Assembly: GCA_030867875.1 (NCBI GenBank)
Contig: JAOWCC010000577.1
Coordinates: 87,711,740 to 87,775,739, forward strand
Direction of reading: 5' to 3'
Source: Actinernus sp. WN-2022
Lineage: Eukaryota; Cnidaria; Anthozoa; Actiniaria; Actinernidae
Length of the DNA stretch: 64,000 nucleotides
Positions 53,335-64,000 of this stretch are shown in pieces (position 1 is the stretch's first letter; each line of letters starts with the position of its first letter). Under the pieces are notes generated by a model. It searched no databases. It saw only the letters and a program-made list of their open reading frames with translations, and was not told the origin of the DNA. A program made the position numbers and the translations under genes.

Positions 53335-53770
53335 GCTTCCTGGGAATATCTGCCTTAAATTAGTCAATTCCAGTGCTACCCAACCCTCCCCCTCACCCTT
53401 CAGTCCAAGATTGCCAAGCGAGGTCAATTACGTACTGCATGCTGAATCACAAAGTCGAGTGCTCAAGCTATTCCCAGCATGCCATTCGGAAGGATTCTAC
53501 GGTTATGGCAACGTTGCGGCAGTTGCTCTGTTAGGGTTTTGGTCAAATCAGCCAATGGACGGGTTTTTCGAACTAATTTTCAGCTCCTGGAAATAAATAA
53601 AAATGGAAGGAACGACGCGTTTTTTCCAAAGTTTGCAGTCAATCAATCTGATCAATCAATGTAAGGTATAGCTTTTTTTCCTTTAGTCATCCATCCACTG
53701 AAATAACGTTGCATTGTCAAAATTCCAGCATGTCTAGATTTGCTGCAATATTTTTGTTCACCAACCTAGA
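53335..53770. repeat. Dispersed repeat family, copy 2 (internally deleted)
   Basis: Shares CCATTCGG..GATTCTACG text with 54755-54775, and TTTTCAGCTCCT and CCAGCATGTCTAGAT with copies 1 and 3. Confidence 0.5.
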
Positions 53771-54639
53771 AAGTACACTCCGAGTGGGGGTTGTTCCAAA
53801 CATTTGAGACAGCGAATAAAGTGATAAAATACAAACTGTTGCCGCACAAAAAAAACTGAAACTAATAAATATATTTTCATCCTTGTAAGATTTCAATTTC
53901 ATTTGTTTACAATTTAAATTTATTGGAATGTTATCATAACATCATCCAGGGGTTCCTGGATCATCAGACATATTGATTGAATGCTCAGCGACGGCTTCTT
54001 GAAGCGACTGTGTTTGGATGAGTAAACGCTAGCCGTCTTCATCAAGCGCAATTTCCAATATTACGATACGGTACATATTTCAGTCTCAGGTAGTTTACCC
54101 AATTCCCGTGAATCAACCCTTTAAATAGAATTTCTGTTGCTACAACAGGCAGTGATTGAACTACTTCATGAACTGAAAGTGTACTCATGGCGGTCTGGTT
54201 ATGCAAGAACGTTTCATGAACATGTGATGGTTATACACTTTACAGTGTTGAAGCTAAGACACACTATGTAAGAGTTAAATACCGAGAACCGAGGCATTCA
54301 GCTTTTTACATCCCGAGAACCTCGGTATTCAGCTATATACATCCCGAGGGCCGTACCGTAGGCCCGAGTGATGTATTTGGCTGAATGCAGAGGTTCAAGG
54401 TATTTAACTGACGACTTATTTCATTGTTATTCGATAACCTTTATTTCACTAACATTCCAGTGAATTTCAATATAAAAACCTGATTAGGTATTCAAGAGCC
54501 TTTATATAGCTCATTAGATAGTCAAGGTCTTTATATCATATAAATACCTCCATATAAAGTCCTTGAATATCTAATGAGCAATGCATTGAAATTTACTGGG
54601 ATCTTAACTCTTTGTCGTACGATCGTGTGTGAGCTCAAT
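53771..54639. other. Intron segment with small inverted repeats
   Basis: Imperfect inverted text rich in CCGAG lies at 54260-54410, and a hairpin at 54509-54579 (GCTCATTAGATAGTCAAGG ... CCTTGAATATCTAATGAGC). TTGTTATTCGATAACCTTTA at 54424 has its complement at 55637. Confidence 0.5.
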
Positions 54640-55610
54640 TGGTGAAATCCTGAGTGCTAACTCAACCCTCCCACCTCAGTTCAAGTTTGGCTAGCCCGGG
54701 GTAGTTAAATACTGCTGATTTTTTAAGCCGAGGGCTCAAACTTTCTCCACAATGCCATTCGGGTGAATTCTACGAACTGGTCGACGGTAGGTATTGCAAC
54801 TTCTGTAGGGTTTCCAATGAAATGTGCACTAATTTTGGAGAAAAATGCCACTGTCAGAGAGCTTGAGGACATCATTAAGTCTGAGGACGGCTGAAGAGTA
54901 CTTGGTTTGCTTTTAGTAGGCCTTGTGAGGGGATTTCACAGGGTTTTTCCGTTGTGTTTGTGCTTTCAGACACAGGAAAACATTCTTCAATGAAATCCTT
55001 GAAATCCTGCAGTTGGCAGTCTTTTACCCCTGCTCAACCTATTAGGATGTGTTTTTGTCACTTTAAAGCAACGGCTTGAGTCCAAATCACCGCTCTTGGC
55101 TGTAGGTGTAAAAGTCTTATCAAAAAAAACCTACCGGAGTCCCAGAGGGGGGGACCCCTTGTGGATTTTTTGTCCATTACCCAGCATGCAATCGGAGGTG
55201 GGAGCAGGAAAATGTGGTCGAGTGAAATGCAGTGCAAACATCGGCGTGGTTCACCATCGCTTGGTGTGTTTTGTGAAAACAAACCTGCTGGTTGGAAAGA
55301 TTAAACAAGGTACTGTAACGACTGAGTGGCTATTTTGTGTTTGCTCTTGATTTCAAGTGCGAATGGGAAGGTTTTTTTGAGCCGATTTTCAGCTCCTCGA
55401 AATTCGTGAAAATCGAAGAAACGAAACAATCGCCAAAACAAATGGGCTTTTCCCCATAGTGAAAGAGTCGAGCGATCCCTGTTATAGCTCTGACTTTGAA
55501 GCCATACATCCCGGCCTTCGCATAATATCGCAACATCGTCTTTCCAGCATGTCTAGACGTGATGCAATAATTTTTCTAGTAACGGACTCATGCGTCTCCT
55601 ATTTACAGGC
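54640..55610. repeat. Dispersed repeat family, copy 3 (longest)
   Basis: The right part (55192-55600) is collinear with 10758-11160. The left part shares phrases with 53390-53560. No enzyme seen. Confidence 0.6.
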
Positions 55611-56872
55611 TCGGACGGTAAAGAGTTAATGAAATAAAGGTTATCGAATAACAATAGAAAATGTGTTAAAAATGAAATAAATGTACATAATTTACACTTA
55701 AATGTATTTCAATAAACGTTTTCGGTGAGTAATCAGAAATCTGAGACTAAGTTGAATAATCACAAGAGAAACAAATTTGCTAAAGCCAGATGCATGATTG
55801 AACTTAGTCTCAGAATTATCATTTTAGATTAAATTTCCTTTCGATTCCGAGAACAGATGAAATGCAGTCGATGCAGGCTGAATGTGTGAATATTAATTTA
55901 TGTTCTTTTCAAAGGATAATATTACATTATCTTGGTTTGTCTTAAATTGGCAAAATAAAGATATTGAACATTGCAACAATATATGAGTCGCCGTCCGCCG
56001 TATTTTGTCTGTTTATTTTTAACAAGAGACCCTGAGTGGCCTTAACTCGGGCCACCCAGGAATATGTGAATACATTTAGTTCATGGAGTTCTAGCATATT
56101 TTTGTGTCATACATGGTTTGTGTTAGGGGAGCCAGATAATAGACCTAGTCAGCTTGCCTGTTTCTTGCCCCATTTCAGACCACGTGATATTTCTCCAGAG
56201 GATTCAGTGCTTTGTTTTCCAATTATAGAAATTGGTACATTTCCTCTTGGGATACAAAAAACAAAAAAAACATTACTCAAGGGATAAGAAACACAGGATA
56301 AATTAGGGTTCGCAAAAACTCAAAGTGCTGCTGAAATAATATCTTAGCAAACATATGTTCACTCCTGTCATAGCTTTGTATACAGTATCGAAGCTCTTTT
56401 CAACCATGGAAACTAAAACCATTTAAAAATCTTGGCACTTTTAGATAGGCACTTGAAGTGCAATTGCATTGAACAACACGACCTGTACCAGTGTGAGATC
56501 TGAGAGCACATTAGTACACAAACTCTTGTGTATGTAACCAAAGTGAGCTTTTACCCCTCGCTAACGGGCAACGAACATCTGACAAACGCCCCTGGGTTCC
56601 CATGGGTTTCCCAGGGGTCGACCCCTGGGGCCGGGGAAGCCACAGATACATGCAATATTTACCCACCTATTTACAACAACAAAGTATTTTAAGGCAGCGG
56701 TCATGATTATATTTTATGTAGTATGTATGCTACCATCTACTAGATTTAGCCTGCATATGATATGAATATAATATATATATAGCAGCACCAAGGGAGGAGA
56801 GGAAAAGAAAGACTACCACTAGATATTGCTAATTGGGGAGGGCCACTGTTTTAATAAACTCTCTCTATAAGA
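55611..56872. other. Intron segment
   Basis: A partial copy of the 40.9-kb MITE inner arm lies at 56160-56250 (TTGCCCCATTTCAGACCACG). Otherwise nothing recognised. Confidence 0.45.
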
Positions 56873-57565
56873 CTTTAGTATATACCACACCAGTGAATAT
56901 CACTTTTCACGTGCTCTGATTGGCTACTCAAACAGTGAATATGATTTCTTATTTTTCGAGTGCAAATACGGGCTAAAACGAGTGCAAATACGGGCTAAAA
57001 CGAGTACAAATATGAGACTGTATTACACGGATCACTAACAGGTTTGCACAGGTTTATTCAACACTTAAAAGGTTTTGTAAGCGCGCGAGCCAATCGAAAT
57101 GGGGCTGTTAAGTAACAGCCAATCAGCTCTTAGCGCGGGAAAATCTTTTTCATTGCGCGCCCGCCCCCGACATTCAACTTCAACTGAGGCTGAGAGGGAG
57201 TTTCTTCTCAGTCTCGAGATTTCTTCTCTCGAGATTTTCTTGTCAAACAGAGCAGTAAGGTAAGCCAAAACAAACCTTTTTGTTCGTGTCAGCTGTCGTT
57301 TAATAAACAATTTATTACACGAAAAGTTGTGTAACACGTCTGGGAATTTTTACTCGTCAATTTTTTTGTTCTCGCCTTTCAGGCTCGAAAAAATAAAACC
57401 GACTCGTAAAGATACCCAGCCGTATTTTACAACTTTCCATGTCATAACCTCTATATATCCACCTCCGAGAAAATCAGCTCTCGCACGAGTTTTTGTCCAT
57501 TTGACAGAACATAAAATAACTATTTGGTGCTGGTTATTCACCTGCAGTGTGGTATATACTAAAAC
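56873..57565. mobile_element. 690-bp MITE with TTTAGTATATACCACAC ends
   Basis: TTTAGTATATACCACACCAG at left is mirrored by CTGCAGTGTGGTATATACTA at right. A 22-bp unit GAGTGCAAATACGGGCTAAA-AC is repeated nearly three times at 56959-57015. The interior 57065-57330 is GC-richer, CCAAT-containing, and looks promoter-like. Confidence 0.6.
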
Positions 57566-57585
57566 ACCAGTGAATAGCCCCACAC

Positions 57586-58642
57586 AGTTCGCTTATAGGG
57601 ACGGTGGAAATTACACGGACGCCCTTCTCTCTATCCAGCATAAGATCAAAAGTTACTTTGACAATCCTGATTGTAAAGCCGTACGCCTTTTAGTAAAGCC
57701 TTTGGCTCGGTTGAGCATGACTTACTAGCAAAGAAACTCAAAGAATTCCCTCTTAGTCAATACATTACAAACTGGTATTTAAATTTCTTAAAGGATAGGA
57801 AACAGAGAGTATACTATAATAATTGTGAATTGGAATGGAAATATCTGAACAATGGCACCACGCAAGGCAGCGTTAGCGGTCCTTATCTTTTTAATTTTTT
57901 TTTGAATTAATGATCTTAACATTAACTTAGAAAATCAGATTGTGCTATTCAAATATGCCGATGGTTCTACTATCATCGCACCAGTCTGGCAGGATAGGGA
58001 TAGTTCCAGTGACTTGGTAGCTCAGTTCTTACGATGGACAGAAGAAAATACTAGTATGTCATGTAATCCTACCAAGTGCAAAGAACTTACGTTTTATAGG
58101 AAAGGCTCCACCTATCTCAACTATCCGTACATGCAAAGAACAGGTTATATCAGTTAGGAGTCAACTGAGGAGTCACCTTCCAACAGGATAGCAGGTAGTC
58201 TACCCATGTAAAAACCAAACTTATCAAGGCTAATAAGTGCCTGTACGTTCTCAGATCTTTAAGAAAAGAGGGATATTATCAATCCGAAATAGACTTGCTT
58301 TTAAATAGTATTGTACTACCTAACATAACTTATGCTCTATCTGTATATGGTGCTTCCGAATCTGACCTTACTCCGGTGCAATGTTTTTTAGATCGATGTT
58401 ATAAAAGGAAATTCACCTCTAAGCCTATTAATGTGTATAAACGTTTAGAAAAACAAGATCGAAATATTTGTAAAAAAGTATCTAATTCGGACAGTCATCC
58501 ACTTTTGTCAATCATGCCACGTTTCAAGTCTACCAAAAATAATCTAAGAAAAAAGTCCAGCTATATGCCTAAGATCAACAGCAACCGTTTTAAGAACTCT
58601 TTTATTAATCGCTTAATTTTTAAATATAACTTAGCTTTATAG
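57586..58642 (+). pseudogene. LINE reverse transcriptase remnant (different family)
   Basis: YRDGGNYTDALLSIQHKIKS, then after shifts [76 protein letters not shown], and a long C-terminal frame (58295-58642, NITYALSVYGASESDLTPVQ). At least four frame breaks. The sequence differs from the LINE at 16.46 kb, so a second non-LTR family is present. Confidence 0.8.
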
Positions 58643-58739
58643 TTTTTTTATATTGTATATTCTTATCTTGTATAAAAAATGTTCTTATCTATGAATGTAA
58701 CATAAGATATGTATTTTTATCTTTTGACACAACAAAGAC

Positions 58740-58779
<40 letters not shown>

Positions 58780-58790
58780 GTTATTAAAAC
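58740..58790 (+). repeat. (ATT)n tail of the LINE
   Basis: About 14 ATT units about 100 bp after the LINE stop; a simple-repeat 3' tail. Confidence 0.7.
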
Positions 58791-59907
58791 AATTATTCAC
58801 ATCCACTTCGGTGAAAAAAAAATTATATCCACTCGAGGGTGGTCACTGCCAGAGGTTCGTTTGCGCTCTGTTTTAACATCCTGATCCAAGAAAACACGAA
58901 GGCCTAATCCGTCTATTAACCATTTGCAGATGTCAGCTAGAGCATTTAGGCAGTACCTTCTTCCAGCTCTTTTAAGGTCCCACCAAACGTGGGGAGGGAA
59001 GGGACCTAAACTATTGAACCCATGCGCTACCAGCTTACCACACATTATGCAGTTACTGAGTTAGCAAACTGGAGCCGGTGAGGCTGTGGGCCAAACTTAG
59101 TTCAAATAAAATTAAATGAGTGAAATTATATATAAAATTATACACATATATTAAATATAAAGTAAATTATTAGTTCTCAAATAAATAATAGACTAACTGA
59201 TCCCAAATGATGTCTCGTATTTTAGAAATAAACATGCGATTTCCAGTCGGTTTATATTGGATCGTTGACATTGGAGTCGTCTGTCTTCACACCAAATTGT
59301 GGGAATGTAAAAGTACTCCTAACCCGTAGAATTTAAGTGCTGGCCTCCTGTAAGATCCAAGAACTGAGAAATCGGGCTAGTTTCTACTCTATTTGAAGCC
59401 ATTATCCTAATAAACGACAACACTGCAAGATTGTTTTAAAAATTTGTATTTACTTACAATTCGGTTGCAGTGTTTGACCGGCCAGACTAGCTGTGTGTTG
59501 GGTTGCCACACTGCTTTCGTAAAAGTGATAATTTTCCATTGAAAGTCCCTAAAAGTCTTGTTATTTCAGTCGAAGAAACCTTTGGTTTCAGCAAAATAAT
59601 GGTTAAAGAATGGCTCAAATCTTCGCTCCCGTTCCTGGGAATTTATAGTTACAAATATATAATATTTGAGAACCAAGATCCCGCGGGTGTCGAATCTGAT
59701 TGGTTGCTCCTGTCACGTGTTGAGTTGTCCATCGAACAATGGGCTCCTGTGTAATCTGATTGGTTAACGGCGAAATAGCTCGACTTGGAAAATAAAAATA
59801 AAACGGCCTGGCCCGAGTAATAAGACAGCTGACCAGATATCTCGTACAACTGCTAGCACAATGTTTATTTGTTTTGTTTTAATTTTGCGCACGCGTAGTT
59901 ACAAAAC
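58791..59907. other. Intron segment, nothing recognised
   Basis: A minus-strand 82-codon frame at 58797-59045 (MCGKLVAHGFNSLGPFPPHV at its start) reads smoothly but has no family I know. Two GAATCTGATTGGTTG/AATCTGATTGGTTAA phrases lie at 59693 and 59754. Confidence 0.35.
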
Positions 59908-60244
59908 CATTAGGGAAGAGGTCAAAACAATGGTACTCTGGCGGGACCCAATTTTGATGGAAGGGGGGTTGTACCCGGAACCCACCACCTATTTTGGCAA
60001 AATCTAGATTTTTGACCACAAATATCTTCTTGAATAGAATACTTATTGAAGGAGTAACTATATTTCTAGTTTCTACAGGCTCAGAGGAACGTGTATCTGC
60101 ATTAAAATCAGGTATCCCTATTTTACAACGCGAGAAAATCACCATCGAAAAAAGGGGTAGGGGGTATTACCCGCCACCCACCACCTCCCCTGACAAAACT
60201 GGGTCCCATTCGAAATCCATTGTTTTGACCTCTTCCCTTAGTCC
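59908..60244. repeat. MITE with GGGAAGAGGTCAAAACAATGG ends
   Basis: GGGAAGAGGTCAAAACAATG at 59911 and its complement at 60220-60239 bound about 330 bp. CCCACCACCT recurs at 59980 and 60177, the second in a CCACCCACCACCTCCCC run. Confidence 0.65.
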
Positions 60245-60251
60245 CTCCTTG

Positions 60252-60432
60252 AAAAGGGGCGGATCCAGAATTTCGTGATGCGGGAGGAGGGGGGTGTTGA
60301 GCGAATCAAAGGAGTGGTTGCAAAAATAATTGTTTTGAAATCTAGAGACTCTGAAATGCTATTTATGGTAATCCCCAGGAGTCATAGCGGGTTGCAATCT
60401 CCAGAACCCCCACCCCATGGATTCGCCTCTGA
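60252..60432. repeat. hAT-like MITE
   Basis: AGGGGCGGATCCAGAAT at left and CCCATGGATTCGCCTCTG at right are imperfect inverted ends of a form common in hAT-type MITEs. Confidence 0.5.
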
Positions 60433-60649
60433 TTTGCATTTGGAAAAAAAAAATCCCTTGTTTAGATAACAGGCATATCATCATTTGATGGATTTATGAG
60501 AAAGAGAAAGTTGAACATTCGGCGATGTCGCCTTCCTCCACGTATGCATAACTGCATGTAACTACTCTTTTCGTTTGTGCTTTGTTTTTATTTGAGTTCC
60601 AGTCTTATACTTTGCATATGAAAAAGAGAACTTCATTCCTTTTTTCCAG

Positions 60650-61589
60650 GGAAGCGCTTGGTTACACAGTGATCACGTGGTATGCCTTGCCTCACATGTC
60701 GTTCTTCATCTCCTGCACTGCCTCCCTGTTGAGCATCGCAGCCTTAGCGATAGAAAGATGCATCACCGTCACGGCACGCTACCGACAAAGAATGCGTCCC
60801 ACACGAGTTGTCAAATTCTCTATTGTCATATGGCTCATATCCATATCGTTACCGTGCTTGTACTTCCAAATAAGATTTTTCAGACTCGCGCTTTTCTTTG
60901 CAATCGTAGCGGTAATTGTCACACTTGTTATCATCTTTGTTTCTTTTTTTCGTATCTATGGAACAGTCAGTCAAAGCTCCCGCCAAATTGAACAGCTGCA
61001 TTGCACGACATCACGGGCAGAAGCCAAGAGAACCGAGTACGAACGTCGTGTAACCAGAGGATTCCTGGCCATTCTTATTTTCTACACTCTCTGCAACATC
61101 CCTGTCTGCCTATTTATTCTGATCATCAACTTATGTGAGAATTGTAACTGTATCTTTATACACTGTTTGCGCGACATTTTCCTTGCCTTCGTGTTAATCA
61201 ACTGCTCAGGAAATCAGTTTCTCAACGCCTGGCGAATGAAAACCTTCACTCGAGCGTTCAAAAAAATTGAATCATGTTTGCCGCGTAGCACTAGTAAGTG
61301 TAAAGAATGTAATATAAAGTGCACACTTAGCACTACAGCTTACCACTTTATATTACGTTCAAAAAAATTGCCGACTCTAGCATCTCAGAAGGTCCATTGG
61401 CACCAGCCTCGAGGAATCCTTGGGTTCGTACCGCATTTGAAATACGAAGAGAAACAAATTGTAACCTTGCATTCAATGAGGCTGCCAGGAATGAGGCTAT
61501 TGCTACCGCGCATGCTCCTGCAGGTCATACCGCTCTTTAATGATTGGACAATTTGGAATAGCGTGTCCATTTTTGATGAAAAATCATGA
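60650..61589 (+). pseudogene. GPCR paralog, exon 2 (TM3-TM7 and long tail)
   Basis: The exon continues with EALGYTVITWYALPHMSFFI (TM3), ALAIERC (ERC in place of ERY), WLISISLPCLYFQI (TM4), a loop lacking cysteine, ERRVTRGFLAILIFYTLCNI (TM6 with CNIP) and INCSGNQFLNAWRMKTFTRA (TM7, NQFLN in place of NPxxY). It is 40-50 percent similar by eye to the first GPCR. After CLPR it has some 100 further residues with no counterpart; a small inverted repeat (GAATGTAATATAAAGTG ... CACTTTATATTACGTTC, 61305-61361) lies in that tail and suggests a MITE insertion created it. The exon itself is open; the gene as a whole is broken only in exon 1. Confidence 0.85.
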
Positions 61590-62394
61590 ACTGTTGATGT
61601 CGTCTTTCGCGTTAAAATTCGTTGAAAACAACTAAAACTAATTAGTACTTAATAATAATAATAATAAGGTATTCGGAGTACTATACAAAGTCTCAGTGCT
61701 CTTACAGATTGAAAAATATGTACATCTAACTCTATAATTACTTAGATTATATTAATTATTAATTAATTAAGATTTTAAATATTGAATAAAATATTAATTA
61801 TATAAGCTATACAATTTTTTTTATTTAAACATATTAACTATATTTTCTCCAAGAGCATAGGGCTCATCGAGGGAGATCATGCTTGTTTACAGCCACACTA
61901 AGCAATGTAAGTAGAGAAATAAAATATGTAAGGAAAACAAATTACATCATAATTGCATACTAAGAAAAAAATATAGGGAAATAAAAACAAATGTATAGAA
62001 TGCTCAGATAGATACGTGGTTATTGTCAAATCTTTTAGACTGGATAATAAAATTATGAACACATCAGTTCAAAAATTGATGCATTCGATGAAAAATATAC
62101 ATCTGGATGACCATAAAGTAGTATTTCAGTTTTTCTTTTCAGTGGAAGATGCTGATAACCATTTGTCACTGAGAACCTGTGCGACAGAGGTGAGAAGAGT
62201 TATACGCGGAGCGGCAAAAAGAGGACAACATAGAAAAAAATGAAAAACAGATTCTGTGGGAAAGCCACATTGGCAACAATTATCTACAAATTATACATTT
62301 TACAACCACATAAATATCAAGTCTAAATAAGAAAAATACAATAAAATACATGGTCAATGTAAAGTAATAAAATCAACAACAGATCAGCTAATTA
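61590..62394. other. Intergenic / probable LINE 3' UTR
   Basis: AT-rich with a (TAA)n tract at 61650-61668. The right part may be the 3' UTR of the minus-strand LINE. Confidence 0.35.
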
Positions 62395-62796
62395 CTACTG
62401 ATTAAATAGATGTGTTTTCAGTTTGGCTTTAAAAATGCTAAGAGAGTACGCATTTCTAACGTTGTCAGGTAGTGCATTCCACAGTTTTGCAGCAGCAACT
62501 GAAAAAGCTCTGTCCCCGTAGGTCTTAGTATTAGACTTAGCAACCTGCAGGAAATTACAGTTAGATAATCTTAACGAACGATTGGGTCTGTAACAGATAA
62601 GCAGTTCGCTTAAATTATCTGGTGCTTGGTTATGAAGGATTTTGTAAGTCAACAATAAGATCTTAAAAGTAATTATGTTCCTAACGGTAAGCCAGTGTAA
62701 ATATCGTAGAACTGGTGATATGTGATCATAGCTAGCCATTTTTGGTTTGTAAGCCCGTTCCGAACTTCGCGAGTTTAGTGAGGGTAAGGGAATCAA
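62395..62796 (-). pseudogene. LINE ORF2 C-terminal fragment (CR1/L2-like)
   Basis: MASYDHISPVLRYLHWLTVR, TFKILLLTYKILHNQAPDNL and TYGDRAFSVAAAKLWNALPD are the conserved C-terminal blocks of CR1/L2-type LINE proteins, ending LFNQ-stop at 62395. The catalytic RT is absent, cut near 62800 where another repeat begins. Confidence 0.85.
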
Positions 62797-62846
62797 GAAC
62801 AGACTAATGAACAGGCGTAAAGTTTGTAAGCCCGGGCTTACTGGCT

Positions 62847-64000
62847 TAAGGACGGTGCCTACTAATTACAAACCAATTTGTTTTCTAAAAATCTATATGG
62901 ATTGTTTGACCCCCCCTAAGGAGCTTTTGAAATCAGAAAAAAAATATGGGGTGCCCATACGTTTAAGAGAGATAATTAAGGATGAAAATCGAAAAAAGTG
63001 CTGACTCAGCATTTTTCTTTGTCCGAGAAACGATTTTTTAATTCGATTAATATTTTGGGTTATCTGGCAAAATATTAGGGCAAAAAACGTTAGACATAGC
63101 GTTCTTCACAAAGGTGCCTATCAAACCATTTATCTTACAATGACTATCATTTTTTGTACAAATTTTGCTTTGTAACTCATTAGTGACCATGAACAGACAT
63201 ATATTTTTTGCTGAAATGGACATCAAGTTTCAATTTTATAAAGACAAAAAATATATGTAAACGTTGTTTAGCTTCCATATTATAGATTACAAAAAGAAAA
63301 AAATGGGGGCATCCACGCGTTTTAAAAAGTTATGTGGATGGTAGGCCTCTTTATCGCTAATTTTATTTTCAAAAAGTGACATTTTTTTACCAAGCCCTGA
63401 AAATTGGTTTCTTTTATTGCATTCTGGGAGATTTTCAAGATGGCGGCGGGGAAAAGAGTCAGTCCCGTCTTTCGACTTTCTTCATTGAAAATCAAACCTG
63501 TTGCTGCTTCCTTTGTGCTCAAACCCCATACAGTCCTTCCTTCTTCATTCTTCTTTGGATTTCCAAGAGGTTTACCCGTTTTCACAAAGCTTATTTGACC
63601 GTATTCACACATTGGTTATACTGCCGAGTACATGTTTGGAGAAACTGACAAAACTCGAAAGCATCGACAGGCCTAAAGCAAAGGTGCTGTGCGAAAAGAC
63701 AGCAGCGATTCATGGCAGTCCAAACAACCTTCATTCAATTGGTCGGGTAAATCTTCTAAATTTACAACTCTTCGACCATCTCCCCACGATAAATCATCAC
63801 TAAGATGGTCGGCTCTTTTAATACCATTTCAGCTGAAAATTGTCTTTCGTGGCCGTGTTTGGAATTTAAAGATTTCCCAAATCGTTCATTTCTCAAGCAT
63901 ATCTTTCGACCGTATTTTAAAATCCTTCATCTTTCTGTCTGTCAAATTACATAATTAACACAGCTTTTTCAAAATAGTTCTGCAACCGGGATGACACGCG
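62847..64000. repeat. TTAAGG-ended dispersed repeat, runs off the window
   Basis: TTAAGGACGGTGCCTACTAA at 62847 looks like the left end of a repeat family I associate with corals. Interior features are GCATTCTGGGAGATTTTCAA then GATGGCGGCGGGG near 63420-63450. The other end is not seen. Small frames within (64-100 codons) do not look like genes. Confidence 0.4.

Larger units (their letters stand above)
53130..60649 (+). other. 7.5-kb intron of GPCR paralog (repeat-filled)
   Basis: Donor GTAAGC at 53130 and acceptor TTTTTTCCAG ending 60649 join in phase 2; the joined codons read IREALGY, matching VREAL in the intronless paralog. The intron hosts copies of a dispersed repeat, MITEs and a LINE. 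Confidence 0.8.

Noticed and set aside
61737..61800. Origin-like AT-rich palindromes
   Set aside because: TTAATTAATTAA text is plain low complexity in an AT-rich genome; no supporting context.
63404..63803. Small overlapping ORFs near the right edge
   Set aside because: Within a dispersed repeat; frames of 64-100 codons overlap one another and show no family pattern.

Overview
The window reads as AT-rich invertebrate nuclear DNA, most likely from an anthozoan cnidarian and plausibly a stony coral. I infer this from single-exon or few-exon rhodopsin-class GPCRs of a cnidarian-expansion type, a tRNA-headed SINE and CR1/L2/Jockey-like LINE fragments of kinds I associate with coral genomes, a DIRS-like retroelement, a doublecortin gene, and dense MITE/foldback content. 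No bacterial gene organisation is present. The exact species cannot be told.

Region 1 (1 to about 6.29 kb) is compositionally different: GC-rich, compact, all genes on the minus strand and all intact. It is one end of a Polinton/Maverick-adintovirus-type endogenous virus. In reading order from about 5.9 kb leftwards come two small unknown ORFs, a possible third, a chromodomain-bearing DDE integrase, a short and a long version of one capsid-associated (penton-like) protein, a small very basic core-like protein, and a double-jelly-roll major capsid-like protein that runs off the window edge. Genes overlap by 1 to 25 nt. The end of the element carries a cluster of paired CRE, E2F-like, E-box and CCAAT motifs. 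ATPase, protease and DNA polymerase B, expected in this group, are not in view and would lie beyond position 1.

Region 2 (6.3 to 13.9 kb) is a pile of nested transposons: degenerate palindromic repeats, a 1.48-kb foldback with a visible 8-bp target duplication and a tRNA-like Pol III promoter, a LINE carcass split by a TA-target MITE, and further RT sequence split by a 1.84-kb TTAA-target foldback. Two of these insertions can be checked because the interrupted LINE text resumes on the far side.

Region 3 (14.0 to 34.2 kb) holds an intact intronless GPCR (14066-15010), a long but 5'-truncated and internally deleted LINE ORF (16.46-18.89 kb), MITEs, a SINE, and a two-domain doublecortin ORF (32795-33841) whose reading frame continues for 104 codons beyond a single TAG.

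Region 4 (34.2 to 52.8 kb) is almost all repeats: an inverted-repeat-bounded element with nested foldbacks (35.4-37.7 kb), a degenerate fragment with a 2A-like motif, TTAA- and palindrome-type MITEs, and a broken DIRS-like retroelement (47.1-51.8 kb) with 122-bp direct terminal repeats and an unusual internal minisatellite.

Region 5 (52.8 to 64 kb) is a second GPCR, paralogous to the first. It has a 7.5-kb intron full of repeats between TM2 and TM3, and a one-base frameshift in exon 1. LINE tails and a TTAA-type repeat close the window. The host genes in view (two GPCRs and one DCX protein) do not form an obvious pathway; the coherent multi-gene unit is the virus-like element at the left edge.
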